Shown here: positions 16,522 to 24,476 of the stretch, piece by piece
How positions within the stretch are numbered: position 1 is the first letter of the stretch
Layout: every line of letters begins with the position of its first letter
Source of the DNA: JAJECS01 sp965243625
GTDB lineage: Bacteria; Chloroflexota; UBA11872
Reading direction: 5' to 3'
Assembly: GCA_965243625.1 (NCBI GenBank)
Contig: CBDEVI010000002.1
Span: forward strand, 1,488,001 to 1,552,000
Length of the DNA stretch: 64,000 bases
Translations under genes and position numbers: made by a program
Notes under the pieces: generated by a model
The model's database searches: none
Seen by the model: the letters and a program-made list of their open reading frames with translations, nothing else
What the model was told of the DNA's origin: nothing

Positions 16522-17653
16522 CGAGCGTTTGACGGGCGATGCGGCGCCACGAGTAGCGGCGGGCCACGGCTTGTGATCCCGCCTCGAGCGTCGATCGGTA
16601 CTCAGGGTCGTCTCGAACTCGAACCAACGCCGCCGCCAGCGACTCGGGATCGCGCACCGGCGTAAACGCCACCTCGCCGGGACGCACATCCAGCAGGTCG
16701 GGCCGCAAGGGCGTCGTCGTTACCACGGGCAATCCATGGGCCGCGGCGACCATAAACGACCCGCGGCGCGTCGAAAGCCCATCGTCGTAGGGCAGCGCCG
16801 CAACGTCGCAGGCGCGCAACCACCGCGAGATTTCGGGAGCTTCCAGATACCCGGGTTCCAGCACGTTCACGCCGGCGAACGTGGACGGTGGCACCGGGGC
16901 TGCCGCCCGACGCGCGCCGATATCCGGGCCGGCGCCCCCGATCAGCGCAAGCCGTGTGCCACAGTTCGCCAGGGCCGGACTCTGCATTGCGGCCGCCAGC
17001 GTCTCCAGCCCTTTTCCCGCCTGCCGGAAGCCGAAGAAGCCGACGAGAAACGCGTCCGCCGGCAGGCCCAGATCGCGGCGCGCCTCGTCACGCGTTCCCA
17101 ACGACGGGGGCGGCTCGATGGTCGGTCCCGCCGGAATGTACTGGGATCGACGCCACTCGCCCGGGATGCGAGCGCTCACGCGCGCGCGATCGAGGGCGTC
17201 GACGTAGATGCAGACGTCCGCCCAGCCACGCAGCAGATCCACGACCCTTCGGCGCAATGGGCCCGCGCGGGGAAACACAAACGGCTCTGCCAGATCGTGA
17301 AACGTGACGACGACCAGGCCGCTAAAGCCCATCAGGCGCAGCGCCCACGGCATGAGCGGCGCTTGCAGCGCCGAGTCGAAGGCTCCGGCTTGGTATTGGA
17401 TGTGGACGATGTCGTTCCGAAATCGCCGGACCATCCGCAGCACGGTGACAATCTGGCGGGGCCAGGGACACGGCGCGAGGCGATAGACGCGATCGACGGG
17501 ACTATCCCGCGACACGGCCTCGGTGGCCACGTAGGTCCGCGCACCCAGATCCTCGAGCGACGAGCGCAAGCGGATCACGTGATCGGCAATCCCACCGCGG
17601 CGCGGGGGAAACTCGGCGGAAACGAAGAGAATTCGGCGCGTCGGCGCGGGCAC
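16505..17653 (-). CDS. Glycosyltransferase family 4
   Basis: A 382-residue GT-B enzyme. The N-terminal 'RRILFVSAEFPPRRGGIADHVIRLRSSLEDLG' is the classic GT4 opening with its Gly-Gly loop. The donor-site half includes 'VGFFGFRQAGKGLETLAAAM', and 'GSFMVAAAHGLPVVTTTPLRPDLL' where the family has E-x(7)-E. The first Glu position reads Ser/Phe here, so the E-x7-E pair looks altered. GTG 17653 is chosen because GAGGAG lies 9 bases upstream. It sits in the minus-strand glycan operon between GT2 and GT39 genes and overlaps the latter. Confidence 0.85.
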   Translation of the reverse strand: MPAPTRRILFVSAEFPPRRGGIADHVIRLRSSLEDLGARTYVATEAVSRDSPVDRVYRLAPCPWPRQIVTVLRMVRRFRNDIVHIQYQAGAFDSALQAPLMPWALRLMGFSGLVVVTFHDLAEPFVFPRAGPLRRRVVDLLRGWADVCIYVDALDRARVSARIPGEWRRSQYIPAGPTIEPPPSLGTRDEARRDLGLPADAFLVGFFGFRQAGKGLETLAAAMQSPALANCGTRLALIGGAGPDIGARRAAAPVPPSTFAGVNVLEPGYLEAPEISRWLRACDVAALPYDDGLSTRRGSFMVAAAHGLPVVTTTPLRPDLLDVRPGEVAFTPVRDPESLAAALVRVRDDPEYRSTLEAGSQAVARRYSWRRIARQTLDAYGG

Positions 17654-17696
17654 TAGCGTCGACTCCTCGGTGCAACGCCGTCGGGCGACACTGCCA

Positions 17697-18620
17697 CTAG
17701 CGGCGCCAGCCGAACCACTGCCACAGCGTGACGCGCGCGATGCGCCCGGCCTCGGCGCGCGGTGGGGGCGCACCGCGCCCAAGCAGCATCCGCAGGAGCT
17801 GCTCGGCCAGCCTCACAAGATTGACGACGGCCACGAATAGGCGCAGGAATACGGCGAAGGGGCGCCCCCACATCTTGCCCGCGAACCGATAGCGACTCCG
17901 GAAGAAATTGCGCTCACGGGCCACAACATCGCGTCCCGCCGACGCGCTGCCCACATGCCGCACCCGAGCTGTTGCCTCGACGGCGCACGTCCATCCAGCC
18001 GCCCGCAGCGCCCGGTGCAGATCGAGCTCCTCCGAATACATGAAATAGCCCGCGTCGAATCCACCGACGTCGCGCAGGGCGCGCGCGCGAAACGCGAGAC
18101 AGGCGCCGTCGAGCCAATCCGGGGCCGTATCGGGCACGGCGGCGTCGCGATAGTAGGACCGCAGCACGGCCGAGCCTCGCAGCCAGCGCTCCAGCATTGT
18201 GCCGTCCGCAATCGCGGCGCCGATGGAGGGAAACGCGCGGGCCGGGGAACGGCTGGTGCCGTCGGCGTCCAGGTGAACCGGACTCACGCACCCGAGGCCG
18301 GGGTCGGTCTCGAGCCGGGCTCGGACGGCGGCGATCGTCCCGCGCTCGATGACCGCGTCGGCGTTGAGGACCAGGATGGGATCGGCGGTGGCGAGTCCGA
18401 TGCCGATGTTTGCAGCGGCGCCGTAGCCGACATTTTGGTGGGTGACTTGCAGCGTCACCGCCGGGAATTGCCTGCGCACCTGCTCGGCGGTGCCGTCAGT
18501 TGACCGGTTGTCGATCACGATGATTTCGAGCTCGCCATCACCGTCGGCCTGCAGCGCCTCGAGGCACTCGCCGATGTGACTCGCCGATTGGTGGGTCACC
18601 ACAACCGCGGACGCCCGCAT
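17697..18620 (-). CDS. Glycosyltransferase family 2 (rhamnosyltransferase-like)
   Basis: A 307-residue GT-A enzyme. 'ASAVVVTHQSASHIGECLEAL' and 'IIVIDNRSTDGTAEQVRRQF' form the nucleotide site, 'NVGYGAAANIGI' follows, and LNADA is the DxD metal motif. 'DWLDGACLAFRARALRDVGGFDAGYFMYSEELDLHRAL' is the conserved acceptor/catalytic region typical of the WbbL-like rhamnosyltransferase subgroup. A C-terminal amphipathic or hydrophobic stretch may anchor it to the membrane. ATG 18620 follows the upstream gene's stop by 8 bases. Confidence 0.88.
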   Translation of the reverse strand: MRASAVVVTHQSASHIGECLEALQADGDGELEIIVIDNRSTDGTAEQVRRQFPAVTLQVTHQNVGYGAAANIGIGLATADPILVLNADAVIERGTIAAVRARLETDPGLGCVSPVHLDADGTSRSPARAFPSIGAAIADGTMLERWLRGSAVLRSYYRDAAVPDTAPDWLDGACLAFRARALRDVGGFDAGYFMYSEELDLHRALRAAGWTCAVEATARVRHVGSASAGRDVVARERNFFRSRYRFAGKMWGRPFAVFLRLFVAVVNLVRLAEQLLRMLLGRGAPPPRAEAGRIARVTLWQWFGWRR

Positions 18621-18628
18621 GGCGTGGG

Positions 18629-19396
18629 TCAACTCGACGCGGCGCCGCGGCGCCAGCACCGGGCCAGTCCGCGCTGGAGGCGCCACTCGTATTCGGCCAT
18701 CAGCAGCGCCAACTGCAGGCCCACCCAGCCGTCGCGATAGCCGTTGTATTCGACCAGCCGACGCCGGATTTCACGCAAGGGCTGCGCCACGACCGCCGTG
18801 CGGCGGCGGCGCACGCCAGCCCGGTACAGACTCTTTGCTTCCATCCGCGCGTAGCGCCGCTGCCGGCGGCGAAACTCGCGGATCGTGCGGTAGCTGTGGT
18901 GAACCAGCGGCGCCTCGATCACCCCGATGCTGCCGTCGACGTCGGGCACTTCATGCACCGCGCGCTCGACCGGGTAGCTCACGCGGCGACGGTCCATCAC
19001 GCGCAATTGATGGTCGGGCGCCCAACCGCTGCCACGCATCCAGTGGCCAAAGATGCGATTCAGACGCGGCACGTCATAGGCCGCATGGGCCTCGCGTCCC
19101 GCGCGGGCGCGCACTTCCGCGGCCAGCGCGTCGGACACGCGCTCGTCGGCATCGACGAAAAACACCCAGTCGTAAGCGGCTCGGGCCAGGGCGTCCTGCC
19201 GTTGGGCCGCGAACGTGGTGAAGCGGCGTTCGACCACGCGGGTTCCGGCCGGGGCGGCCGAGGGCGTGCCGTCGGCGCTGAATGCGTCCAACACCAGGCG
19301 CTCATCGCACCAGGCAAGCGCTCGCAGGCACGGCTCGATGTTGGCCGCTTCGCCCGCGGCGATCACGATCGCGCTCAGCGGCGCGGGATGACTCAC
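18629..19396 (-). CDS. Glycosyltransferase family 2 (WaaE/KdtX-like)
   Basis: A 255-residue GT2 enzyme of the short LPS-core type. 'LSAIVIAAGEAANIEPCLRALAWCDERLVLDAFSADGT' is followed by 'FAAQRQDALARAAYDWVFFVDADERVSDAL' with the metal motif DADE. Then come 'IFGHWMRGSGWAPDHQLRVMDRRRVSY' and 'HEVPDVDG', all in the order seen in WaaE/KdtX-like beta-1,4-glucosyltransferases. Its start overlaps the preceding GT2 stop in an ATGA arrangement (19393-19396), which supports one operon. Confidence 0.88.
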   Translation of the reverse strand: MSHPAPLSAIVIAAGEAANIEPCLRALAWCDERLVLDAFSADGTPSAAPAGTRVVERRFTTFAAQRQDALARAAYDWVFFVDADERVSDALAAEVRARAGREAHAAYDVPRLNRIFGHWMRGSGWAPDHQLRVMDRRRVSYPVERAVHEVPDVDGSIGVIEAPLVHHSYRTIREFRRRQRRYARMEAKSLYRAGVRRRRTAVVAQPLREIRRRLVEYNGYRDGWVGLQLALLMAEYEWRLQRGLARCWRRGAASS

Positions 19397-20268
19397 GACT
19401 CGTCGAGGGCCTCTAGCGCGCCGCGGACGCCCGTCACCGACCGGCCGGCCGCTTCATCCATGGCCGATCTGGCGCGCAGTCCCCAGCGCATGGCCGCCAG
19501 CGCCGCCCTGGCCACCGGCGGCGGCGTGTGCGTGCGGTACCAGCGCATGCGGCTCCGGTAGAGCTGCGCCAGCATGCGATCCGGCTGTTCGCTGGTGCTC
19601 GCGCCGCCGACGTGCCACACGCGCGCCGCCGGCAGGTGCGCCACGCGCCAGCCGTAGTCCTTCAGCCGCCGGCACAGGTCGATCTCCTCGCAGTACATCC
19701 AGTAGTCCGGCGAGAAGCCGCCGATGAGGTCGACGGCCAGCCGCCGCAGCAGCATGCAGGCGCCCAGCGGATGATCGATGTCCACGGGGACGCCGTCCGC
19801 CGCCACGCGCCCGTTGAGGCGCCCGCGCCGCAGCCACGCCGGCGCGGGCCAGGCGTCGATGGCGGCTTGCGCCACGCCGGGGAAGCGAAACGCCCCCTCC
19901 TGCCGCGATCCGTCGAGATTCCGGAAGTCGGGGCCAACGCATCCGACGTCGGGCGACGCTTCGGCGTGGTTCACGAGGTGCTCGATGGCGTCGCGGTCCA
20001 CGAACACGTCGTCGTTCATGACCAGCACGTAGGCGGCTTCCGTGGCGGCGATGCCGTCATTCGCGGCCGCGCCGTAGCCGGGGTTGTCCGGGCGGGCGAT
20101 GGGGTGCAGCCACGGCTCGGCGTCGCTCAATGCCGTCAGCGCGGCGCCGTCGGGCGACGTGTCGACGAGCGCGATCCGGCCCGGCGGCTGCGAGCTGTGG
20201 CGCAGCGCATTGATGCAGCGGCGCTCGAGCGCGCCGCTGCCATGGGCCACAACGACCGCGTCAACCAT
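19393..20268 (-). CDS. Glycosyltransferase family 2, first gene behind rplL
   Basis: A 291-residue GT2 enzyme. 'VDAVVVAHGSGALERRCINAL', 'ARPDNPGYGAAANDGI', the metal motif MNDD and 'HPLGACMLLRRLAVDLIGGFSPDYWMYCEEIDLCRRLKDYGWRV' are the standard rhamnosyltransferase-like blocks. The ATG lies only 30 bases past the rplL stop with no U-tract terminator between. Its Shine-Dalgarno sequence GGGAGG (within 20275-20281 on the minus strand) forms the 3' arm of a perfect 7-base-pair hairpin. The glycan operon may therefore receive read-through from the ribosomal operon, with translation initiation restrained by that hairpin. Confidence 0.88.
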   Translation of the reverse strand: MVDAVVVAHGSGALERRCINALRHSSQPPGRIALVDTSPDGAALTALSDAEPWLHPIARPDNPGYGAAANDGIAATEAAYVLVMNDDVFVDRDAIEHLVNHAEASPDVGCVGPDFRNLDGSRQEGAFRFPGVAQAAIDAWPAPAWLRRGRLNGRVAADGVPVDIDHPLGACMLLRRLAVDLIGGFSPDYWMYCEEIDLCRRLKDYGWRVAHLPAARVWHVGGASTSEQPDRMLAQLYRSRMRWYRTHTPPPVARAALAAMRWGLRARSAMDEAAGRSVTGVRGALEALDES

Positions 20269-20274
20269 GGACGG

Positions 20275-20295
20275 CCTCCCGAAGCCGCCGGGAGG
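20275..20295 (-). promoter_or_regulatory. Hairpin masking the Shine-Dalgarno sequence of the first glycosyltransferase gene
   Basis: On the minus strand the sequence reads cctcccg-gcggctt-cgggagg. The 7-base arms are perfectly complementary, and the 3' arm contains GGGAGG, 6 bases before the ATG at 20268. There is no T-run after the stem, so it is not a typical intrinsic terminator. It begins 4 bases after the rplL stop codon. A role in lowering translation of the glycosyltransferase message is inferred. Confidence 0.55.
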
Positions 20296-20298
20296 GGC

Positions 20299-20685
20299 TT
20301 AGCGCAACTCGGCGGTGGCGCCCACCTCGGCAAGCTTGGCGACGATCTGGTCGCCCTCGTCCTTCGAGACGCCTTCCTTCACCGGACCCGGCGCCGCGTC
20401 GACCACGCCCTTGGCCTCGCGCAGGCCAAGTCCCGTGATCTCGCGCACGGCCTTGATGACCTGGATCTTCTGCTGACCGGAAGACTCCAGGTGCACCGTG
20501 AACTCGGTCTGCTCCGCCTCGGCCGCCGCGCCGTTGGCGCCGTCGGCCGCGGGCGCCGCGGCGACAGCCATCGGCGCTCCGGTGACGTTGTACTTCTCCT
20601 TCAGCGCCTCCACGAGCTCGCTGAGCTCGATCACCGTCATGGAGTCGATCGCGCTGAGAATGTCGTCCTTGCTGATCGTAGCCAT
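20299..20685 (-). CDS. rplL: 50S ribosomal protein L7/L12
   Basis: A 128-residue ribosomal stalk protein. It has the N-terminal dimerisation helix region 'SKDDILSAIDSMTVIELSELVEALKEKYNV', an Ala/Gly/Pro hinge (~residues 35-60), and the globular C-terminal domain 'KIQVIKAVREITGLGLREAKGVVDAAPGPVKEGVSKDEGDQIVAKLAEVGATAELR'. Length and domain order are normal. Its ATG is 3 bases after the rplJ stop, with the Shine-Dalgarno sequence inside the last rplJ codons. Confidence 0.98.
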   Translation of the reverse strand: MATISKDDILSAIDSMTVIELSELVEALKEKYNVTGAPMAVAAAPAADGANGAAAEAEQTEFTVHLESSGQQKIQVIKAVREITGLGLREAKGVVDAAPGPVKEGVSKDEGDQIVAKLAEVGATAELR

Positions 20686-20688
20686 CCG

Positions 20689-21225
20689 TCACGCTCCTTC
20701 CGCGTGTGGTTGCAGTTGTTCGACGCGTTCCTGCAAGGCGTAAACCAATCCGTGAATCGTGCCGGCCAGGGTGTGCACCAGGCCGGAAATCGGGCTTTCG
20801 ATTGACCAAACCAACTCCGATTGGAGCTGCTCGACCCCGAACAGCGAGGCCAGCCGCGCGATGCGATCGGTGTCCAGCGCCTGCCCCCCGGCCACACCGC
20901 CCCGAATCTCCATCTTGGGATTGGAGGCGGCGAAGCCGCGCAAGGCGCGCGCGGTTCCAATGACGTCCTCACCGCTGAACGCGAACGCGGTCTGGCCGTG
21001 AAAAAACGGCTCCAGGTGCTCGGCGTTACTCTGGCGCGCCGCCAGGATTGCCAGCGAGTTCTTCACCACGCGAAACTTCGCGCCGGTGTCGCGCATTTGT
21101 CGGCGCAGCGCTTGCATGTCCGACACCGTGAGCTCGCTATATCCGGCCACGATGCTCAGCGGCGCGTCCGCCAGCGCCGACGACAGCGCGTCGACGATTT
21201 CGACCTTTTCGGCCTTGGTGGCCAT
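20689..21225 (-). CDS. rplJ: 50S ribosomal protein L10
   Basis: A 178-residue stalk base protein. 'KAEKVEIVDALSSALADAPLSIVAGYSELTVSDMQALRRQMRDTGAKFRVVKNSLAILA' is the conserved rRNA-binding domain of L10. The C-terminal helix 'LAGTIHGLVYALQERVEQLQ' binds L7/L12 dimers. ATG 21225 has a purine-rich site (GAGGAAAGGA) upstream. The untranslated region before it carries an L10-leader-like sequence. Confidence 0.97.
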   Translation of the reverse strand: MATKAEKVEIVDALSSALADAPLSIVAGYSELTVSDMQALRRQMRDTGAKFRVVKNSLAILAARQSNAEHLEPFFHGQTAFAFSGEDVIGTARALRGFAASNPKMEIRGGVAGGQALDTDRIARLASLFGVEQLQSELVWSIESPISGLVHTLAGTIHGLVYALQERVEQLQPHAEGA

Positions 21226-21239
21226 GCGTGTCAGCGTCC

Positions 21240-21378
21240 TTTCCTCGAATGACCTTGTGCCGCGGCGTCGGGCGGCGCGCCGTGACACGCGCCGCTCGCG
21301 TGGTCATTCGCGCCTCGGCGGGCGTCCCCAAGGGAGCTTATGCTGCGCACCCGCGGTCTTCGGCCGATGGCAAAGGGT
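21240..21378 (-). ncRNA. Ribosomal L10 leader (autoregulatory mRNA element)
   Basis: The 175-base gap between rplA and rplJ contains, on the minus strand, 'gccgaagaccgcgggtgc' (21347-21364). It is followed by a short A/T-rich turn ('ataagctc') and G/C-rich complementary arms. This matches the conserved core of bacterial L10 leaders, to which the L10-L12 complex binds to control rplJL. The boundaries given are approximate. Confidence 0.65.
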
Positions 21379-21400
21379 TGTGACTGGTGGGCTGGGCGCC

Positions 21401-22117
21401 TCAGGCGGCCAGCGCGGCGGCCTCCTCGTGAATGCGGGATACGTCCAGCGAAACGCCTGGTCCCATGGTTGTGGTGAGCGTGGCGGAGAGCAGATAGGTG
21501 CCCTTGGCGGCGGCGGGGCGAGCCTGAACGATGGCGTCCACGATCGCCGCGATGTTTTCCTTGAGCGCGGCGGCGCCCATGGACACCTTGCCGGCGCGCA
21601 CGTGCACGTTGGCCAAGCGCTCGACCCGGAACTCGACGCGACCGGCCTTGAGGTCCCTGACGACCCGGCCCACGTCGTTGGTCACGGTGCCCGCCCGCGC
21701 GTTTGGCATGAGCCCGCGCGGACCGAGAATGCGTCCCAACGGGCCGATGATGCGCATGGTGTCGGGCATGGCGACCGCCGCCTCGAAGTCGAGCCAGCCG
21801 CCCTGGATGCGCTTGGCCAGCTCGTCGGTGCCAATCTCGTCGGCTCCCGCCTCACGCGCCTCCTCGGCCCCATCGCCGGTGGCGAAGGCGATCACCCGGA
21901 TCGACCTCCCCGTGCCGTGCGGCAGGGACAGCGTCCCGCGCACCTGCTGGTCCTGGTGGGTGGGGTCCACGCCGAGCCGCATGTGCAACTCGACGGTTTC
22001 GTCGAACTTGGCGGGCGGGAACTGCACCAACTGGTCGACGGCGTCAGAGATCGAAATCCTGGCTTCCGAGTCGACCATCTCGGCCGCCTGCCGATAGCGT
22101 TTGCCGTGGCGCGGCAT
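21401..22117 (-). CDS. rplA: 50S ribosomal protein L1
   Basis: A 238-residue L1. 'MPRHGKRYRQAAEMVD' is the usual start. The domains include 'FDETVELHMRLGVDPTHQDQQVRGTLSLPHGTGRSIRVIAF' and 'IGPLGRILGPRGLMPNARAGTVTNDVGRVVRDLKAGRVEFRVERLANVHVRAGKVSM', which are strongly conserved L1 signatures. The start is 2 bases after the rplK stop (rplK ends at 22120). Confidence 0.98.
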   Translation of the reverse strand: MPRHGKRYRQAAEMVDSEARISISDAVDQLVQFPPAKFDETVELHMRLGVDPTHQDQQVRGTLSLPHGTGRSIRVIAFATGDGAEEAREAGADEIGTDELAKRIQGGWLDFEAAVAMPDTMRIIGPLGRILGPRGLMPNARAGTVTNDVGRVVRDLKAGRVEFRVERLANVHVRAGKVSMGAAALKENIAAIVDAIVQARPAAAKGTYLLSATLTTTMGPGVSLDVSRIHEEAAALAA

Positions 22118-22119
22118 GG

Positions 22120-22545
22120 CTAGCCCTCCACCAGGACGCCCATGCTGCGGGCGGTGCCTTCGATCACGCGTTCGGCGGACTCGACGTCATAGGCGTTGAG
22201 GTCCGGCATCTTGGTCTCGGCAATCTCGCGCAGTTGGCGGCGGGTGATGGTGCCGACCACTTCCTCGTGCGGAATGGCCGCGCCCTTCTCGACCCCTGCG
22301 GCCTTGCGGAGCAGGTCGGATACGGGCGGCGTCTTGGTGATGAAGGTGAACGAGCGGTCCTCGTAGACCATGATCTCGACGGGAATCACCGAGCCCATCT
22401 GGTCCTTGGTTCGCTCGTTGTACTGCTTGGTGAACTCGACGATGTTGACGCCGTGGCTACCCAGCGCGGGGCCAACCGGCGGCGCCGGCGTTGCCTGCCC
22501 CGCGGCAAGCTGCAGCTTCACGATGGATCGGACTTTGCGCGCCAT
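22120..22545 (-). CDS. rplK: 50S ribosomal protein L11
   Basis: A 141-residue L11. 'VRSIVKLQLAAGQATPAPPVGPALGSHGVNIVEFTKQYNERTKDQMGSVIPVEIMVYEDRSFTFITKTPPVSDLLRKAAGV' is the N-terminal domain with the Pro-rich thiostrepton/stringent-response region. The C-terminal 'AETKMPDLNAYDVESAERVIEGTARSMGV' is the 23S GTPase-centre binding domain. Length and motifs are standard. Confidence 0.98.
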   Translation of the reverse strand: MARKVRSIVKLQLAAGQATPAPPVGPALGSHGVNIVEFTKQYNERTKDQMGSVIPVEIMVYEDRSFTFITKTPPVSDLLRKAAGVEKGAAIPHEEVVGTITRRQLREIAETKMPDLNAYDVESAERVIEGTARSMGVLVEG

Positions 22546-22557
22546 GTCGTTTCGAGC

Positions 22558-23160
22558 CTAGCCTCCGGCCCCGGCCACCGGCCCGCCGCTCTGCTTCTCC
22601 ACCTGGAGGAAGTCCAGCTCGACCGGGGTTTCGCGGCCAAAGAAGGATACAAGCACGCGCAAGCGCTCCTTCTCGTCCAGGACTTCGTCGACGGTGCCGA
22701 AGAAATCGGTGAACGGGCCGTCGATGATCTTGACGCGCTCGCCGATCTGGATGCGGACCTCCGGACGCGGGGTCTCGCCCTCCATCTGCTTGAAGATGAC
22801 GTCGGCTTCTTCGGGCGGTAAGCGCGTGGGACGGTTGCCCGAGCCGACGAAGTTCACCACGCCCGGTGTGTTGCGCACCACGAGCCACGACTCGTCGTCC
22901 AGCACCATGCGCACCAGCACGTAGCCGGGATACATCTTGCGCTTCACGCGGCGGCGCTGGCCGTGCTTGACCTCTTCGATTTCCTCGGTCGGCACGATCA
23001 CGTCGAAGATCTTGTCGGAGGCGTCCATGGAGACCACGCGGTGCTCCAGGTTGTCCTTCACCTTGCCCTCGTATCCCGAGTAGGTGTTGATTACGAACCA
23101 GCCGTCGTCCACGCGGGCGGCGGTCGTCACGGTCTCGGCAGGTTCAGGCGATGTAGCCAC
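22558..23160 (-). CDS. nusG: Transcription termination/antitermination factor NusG
   Basis: A 200-residue NusG. The NGN domain starts 'WFVINTYSGYEGKVKDNLEHR' and includes 'KMYPGYVLVRMVLDDESWLVVRNTPGVVNFVGSG'. The KOW motif is in 'IGERVKIIDGPFTDFFGTVDEVLDEKERLRVLVSFFGRETPVELDFLQVEK'. It couples RNA polymerase to the ribosome and to Rho. It has the standard position between secE and rplK. The first ~18 residues are an unstructured lead. Confidence 0.97.
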   Translation of the reverse strand: MATSPEPAETVTTAARVDDGWFVINTYSGYEGKVKDNLEHRVVSMDASDKIFDVIVPTEEIEEVKHGQRRRVKRKMYPGYVLVRMVLDDESWLVVRNTPGVVNFVGSGNRPTRLPPEEADVIFKQMEGETPRPEVRIQIGERVKIIDGPFTDFFGTVDEVLDEKERLRVLVSFFGRETPVELDFLQVEKQSGGPVAGAGG

Positions 23161-23172
23161 GACTATCCCCCT

Positions 23173-23442
23173 CTAGGCCACGACGACGTCGAACAGCTCG
23201 GCGAACACGAAGTCGGCCAGCCCGAGCAGCATGGCCATGAGCAGGCTGATGGCTACCACCAGACCGGTCAGCCGGATGGTCTGCTCGCGGGTGGGCCAGT
23301 GGGCTTTGCGCAGCTCGGCATAGGCGTCACGAATGAACGCCCCGCCCGGCAGCCGCGCCAAGCGGCTCGGCGGCGCCGTGCGGCGCCGTGAACGGCCGCC
23401 GCGGGCGGCTGGCCGGTTGGATTGTTCTCTAACGAGTCTCAC
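23173..23442 (-). CDS. secE: Preprotein translocase subunit SecE
   Basis: An 89-residue SecE. A basic N-terminal stretch is followed by the family motif 'FIRDAYAELRKAHWPTREQTIRLTGLVVAISLLMAMLLGLADFVFAELFDVV'. This gives one amphipathic helix plus one membrane helix, as in single-span SecE proteins. The frame is open upstream, but GTG 23442 gives a normal length and overlaps only the last 14 bases of rpmG. It sits between rpmG and nusG, the usual bacterial arrangement. Confidence 0.92.
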   Translation of the reverse strand: MRLVREQSNRPAARGGRSRRRTAPPSRLARLPGGAFIRDAYAELRKAHWPTREQTIRLTGLVVAISLLMAMLLGLADFVFAELFDVVVA

Positions 23443-23593
23443 GATGGCGTCGATGTTCGCGGCAGCGCGCGCAGTATTTGCTGAGCTCCATGCGGTCCGG
23501 GTCGTTGCGCCGGTTCTTGCTCGACACATAGCCACGGCTGCCGCAGTCCGTGCATTCGAGCGTTATGACAAGTCGATCACCGCGTCGGGGCAT
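23429..23593 (-). CDS. rpmG: 50S ribosomal protein L33
   Basis: A 54-residue L33, found by translating the minus strand upstream of secE: MPRRGDRLVITLECTDCGS... continuing to 'RGYVSSKNRRNDPDRMELSKYCARCREHRRHRETR'. The two Cys pairs (CTDC and CARC) form the zinc-binding variant of L33. Gene order rpmG-secE-nusG-rplK confirms it. The stop overlaps the SecE start region. Confidence 0.95.
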   Translation of the reverse strand: MPRRGDRLVITLECTDCGSRGYVSSKNRRNDPDRMELSKYCARCREHRRHRETR

Positions 23594-23679
23594 CAGAGCG
23601 TTCCGCAGAGCCGGGAGGAACGATGCGCGTGCCCGGCCTCACCACGCGCACGCCCAAGGCACTGGCCAAGGGATGTCGC

Positions 23680-23685
23680 ATTGTA
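23680..23685 (-). promoter_or_regulatory. Candidate -10 box for the rpmG-secE-nusG-rpl operon
   Basis: TACAAT on the minus strand (attgta on plus), about 87 bases before the rpmG start. It is the best sigma-70-like -10 hexamer in the 500-base region upstream of the operon. I could not find a convincing -35 at the right distance, so this is tentative. Confidence 0.3.
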
Positions 23686-23750
23686 CACCGCCCGAAACGG
23701 CGTTTCGGCCGCGGCATTGTTGGTCGCTCACCATTTGTTGTGAGGCTGTC

Positions 23751-24036
23751 GAACCATGAACGGGGCCCTTCGACTGCGCTCAGAGCCTGCCCCGTACCCG
23801 ATACGGGGACGAACGGAGAATAATCGTGCCGGTGGCCCGCGCTGCGTGCAGCGTGGGACCGGGAGGTGTCGAATCTCCCAGGCTGCGCGCTGCCTGGGCC
23901 ACCGGGCTTTTGGAAGTGGGTGACCTTGACATCTGAGCGCCGAATGGCGACCCAGCATCGGCGGGCGGCCTCGACGCGTCGCTTGACTTCCGAGGTGGAT
24001 TCCCGCCTTCGCGGGAATGACGGACTCAAGGTGGGC
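23751..24036. repeat. Cluster of intergenic palindromic repeats upstream of the ribosomal operon
   Basis: This ~550-base gap (23594-24146) holds several repeat types and no clear gene. 23751-23815 has the 'ccttcgactgcgctcagagc' element with a nested palindrome ccccgtacccgatacgggg. 23868-23912 has 'cccaggctgcgcgctgcctgggccacc'. 23999-24018 has the hairpin attcccgc-cttc-gcgggaat followed by 'gacggactcaaggtgggccactacc', which also matches the flank of the 4952 copy. Confidence 0.7.
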
Positions 24037-24146
24037 CACTACCCGGCGTTTCGGGTCGGACGCGACGAGCTGTCTGCGGCCCCGGCGATGGGTACCATTT
24101 GGCTCGTCGCCGGCATCGCGGCGGTGATCGAGATGGTGCGGTTCTC

Positions 24147-24464
24147 ATGATGGCGCTGTTTGGGGCGATCTTCGCCACGGTTGGCCTTGCCGGGCGCCTC
24201 ATCGCCCGCGGTCTCTGGCGTGTCCTCAACGTCGTTGTGCAGGCGCTCGGCATCATCGCTCGCTACCTGAGCCGCGTCCTCTGGTGGGTCATCCGCGTTG
24301 GAGTGCCGGCGCTTGGACGGGGCGCCCGCGCCTTCGGACGATTCGTCGGGCCTCGGCTGGTGTTCGCCTTCGCCCTGCTTGGCTACGGAACTGCCCGCGC
24401 CGGGACCTGGGTGCGACGAAAGATCAGCCGAGCGGACGACGCGCCATCGCCCCCAACCGGGTAG
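24147..24464 (+). CDS. Small hydrophobic membrane protein of unknown function
   Basis: A 105-residue protein with strong GC3 bias, so probably real. The N-terminal half is a continuous hydrophobic/amphipathic stretch ('MALFGAIFATVGLAGRLIARGLWRVLNVVVQALGIIARYLSRVLWWVIRVGVPAL') with regularly spaced Arg. A second hydrophobic segment is 'RLVFAFALLGYGTARAG', and the tail is basic and polar. I recognise no family. The ATG overlaps the stop of a possible 20-codon upstream frame (24088-24150). Confidence 0.5.
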   Translation: MMALFGAIFATVGLAGRLIARGLWRVLNVVVQALGIIARYLSRVLWWVIRVGVPALGRGARAFGRFVGPRLVFAFALLGYGTARAGTWVRRKISRADDAPSPPTG

Positions 24465-24476
24465 GGAGGCGAGCGC

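Noticed and set aside
20275..20295. rplL terminator
   Set aside because: There is no U-tract, and the 3' arm is the ribosome-binding site of the next gene, so an SD-masking role fits better.
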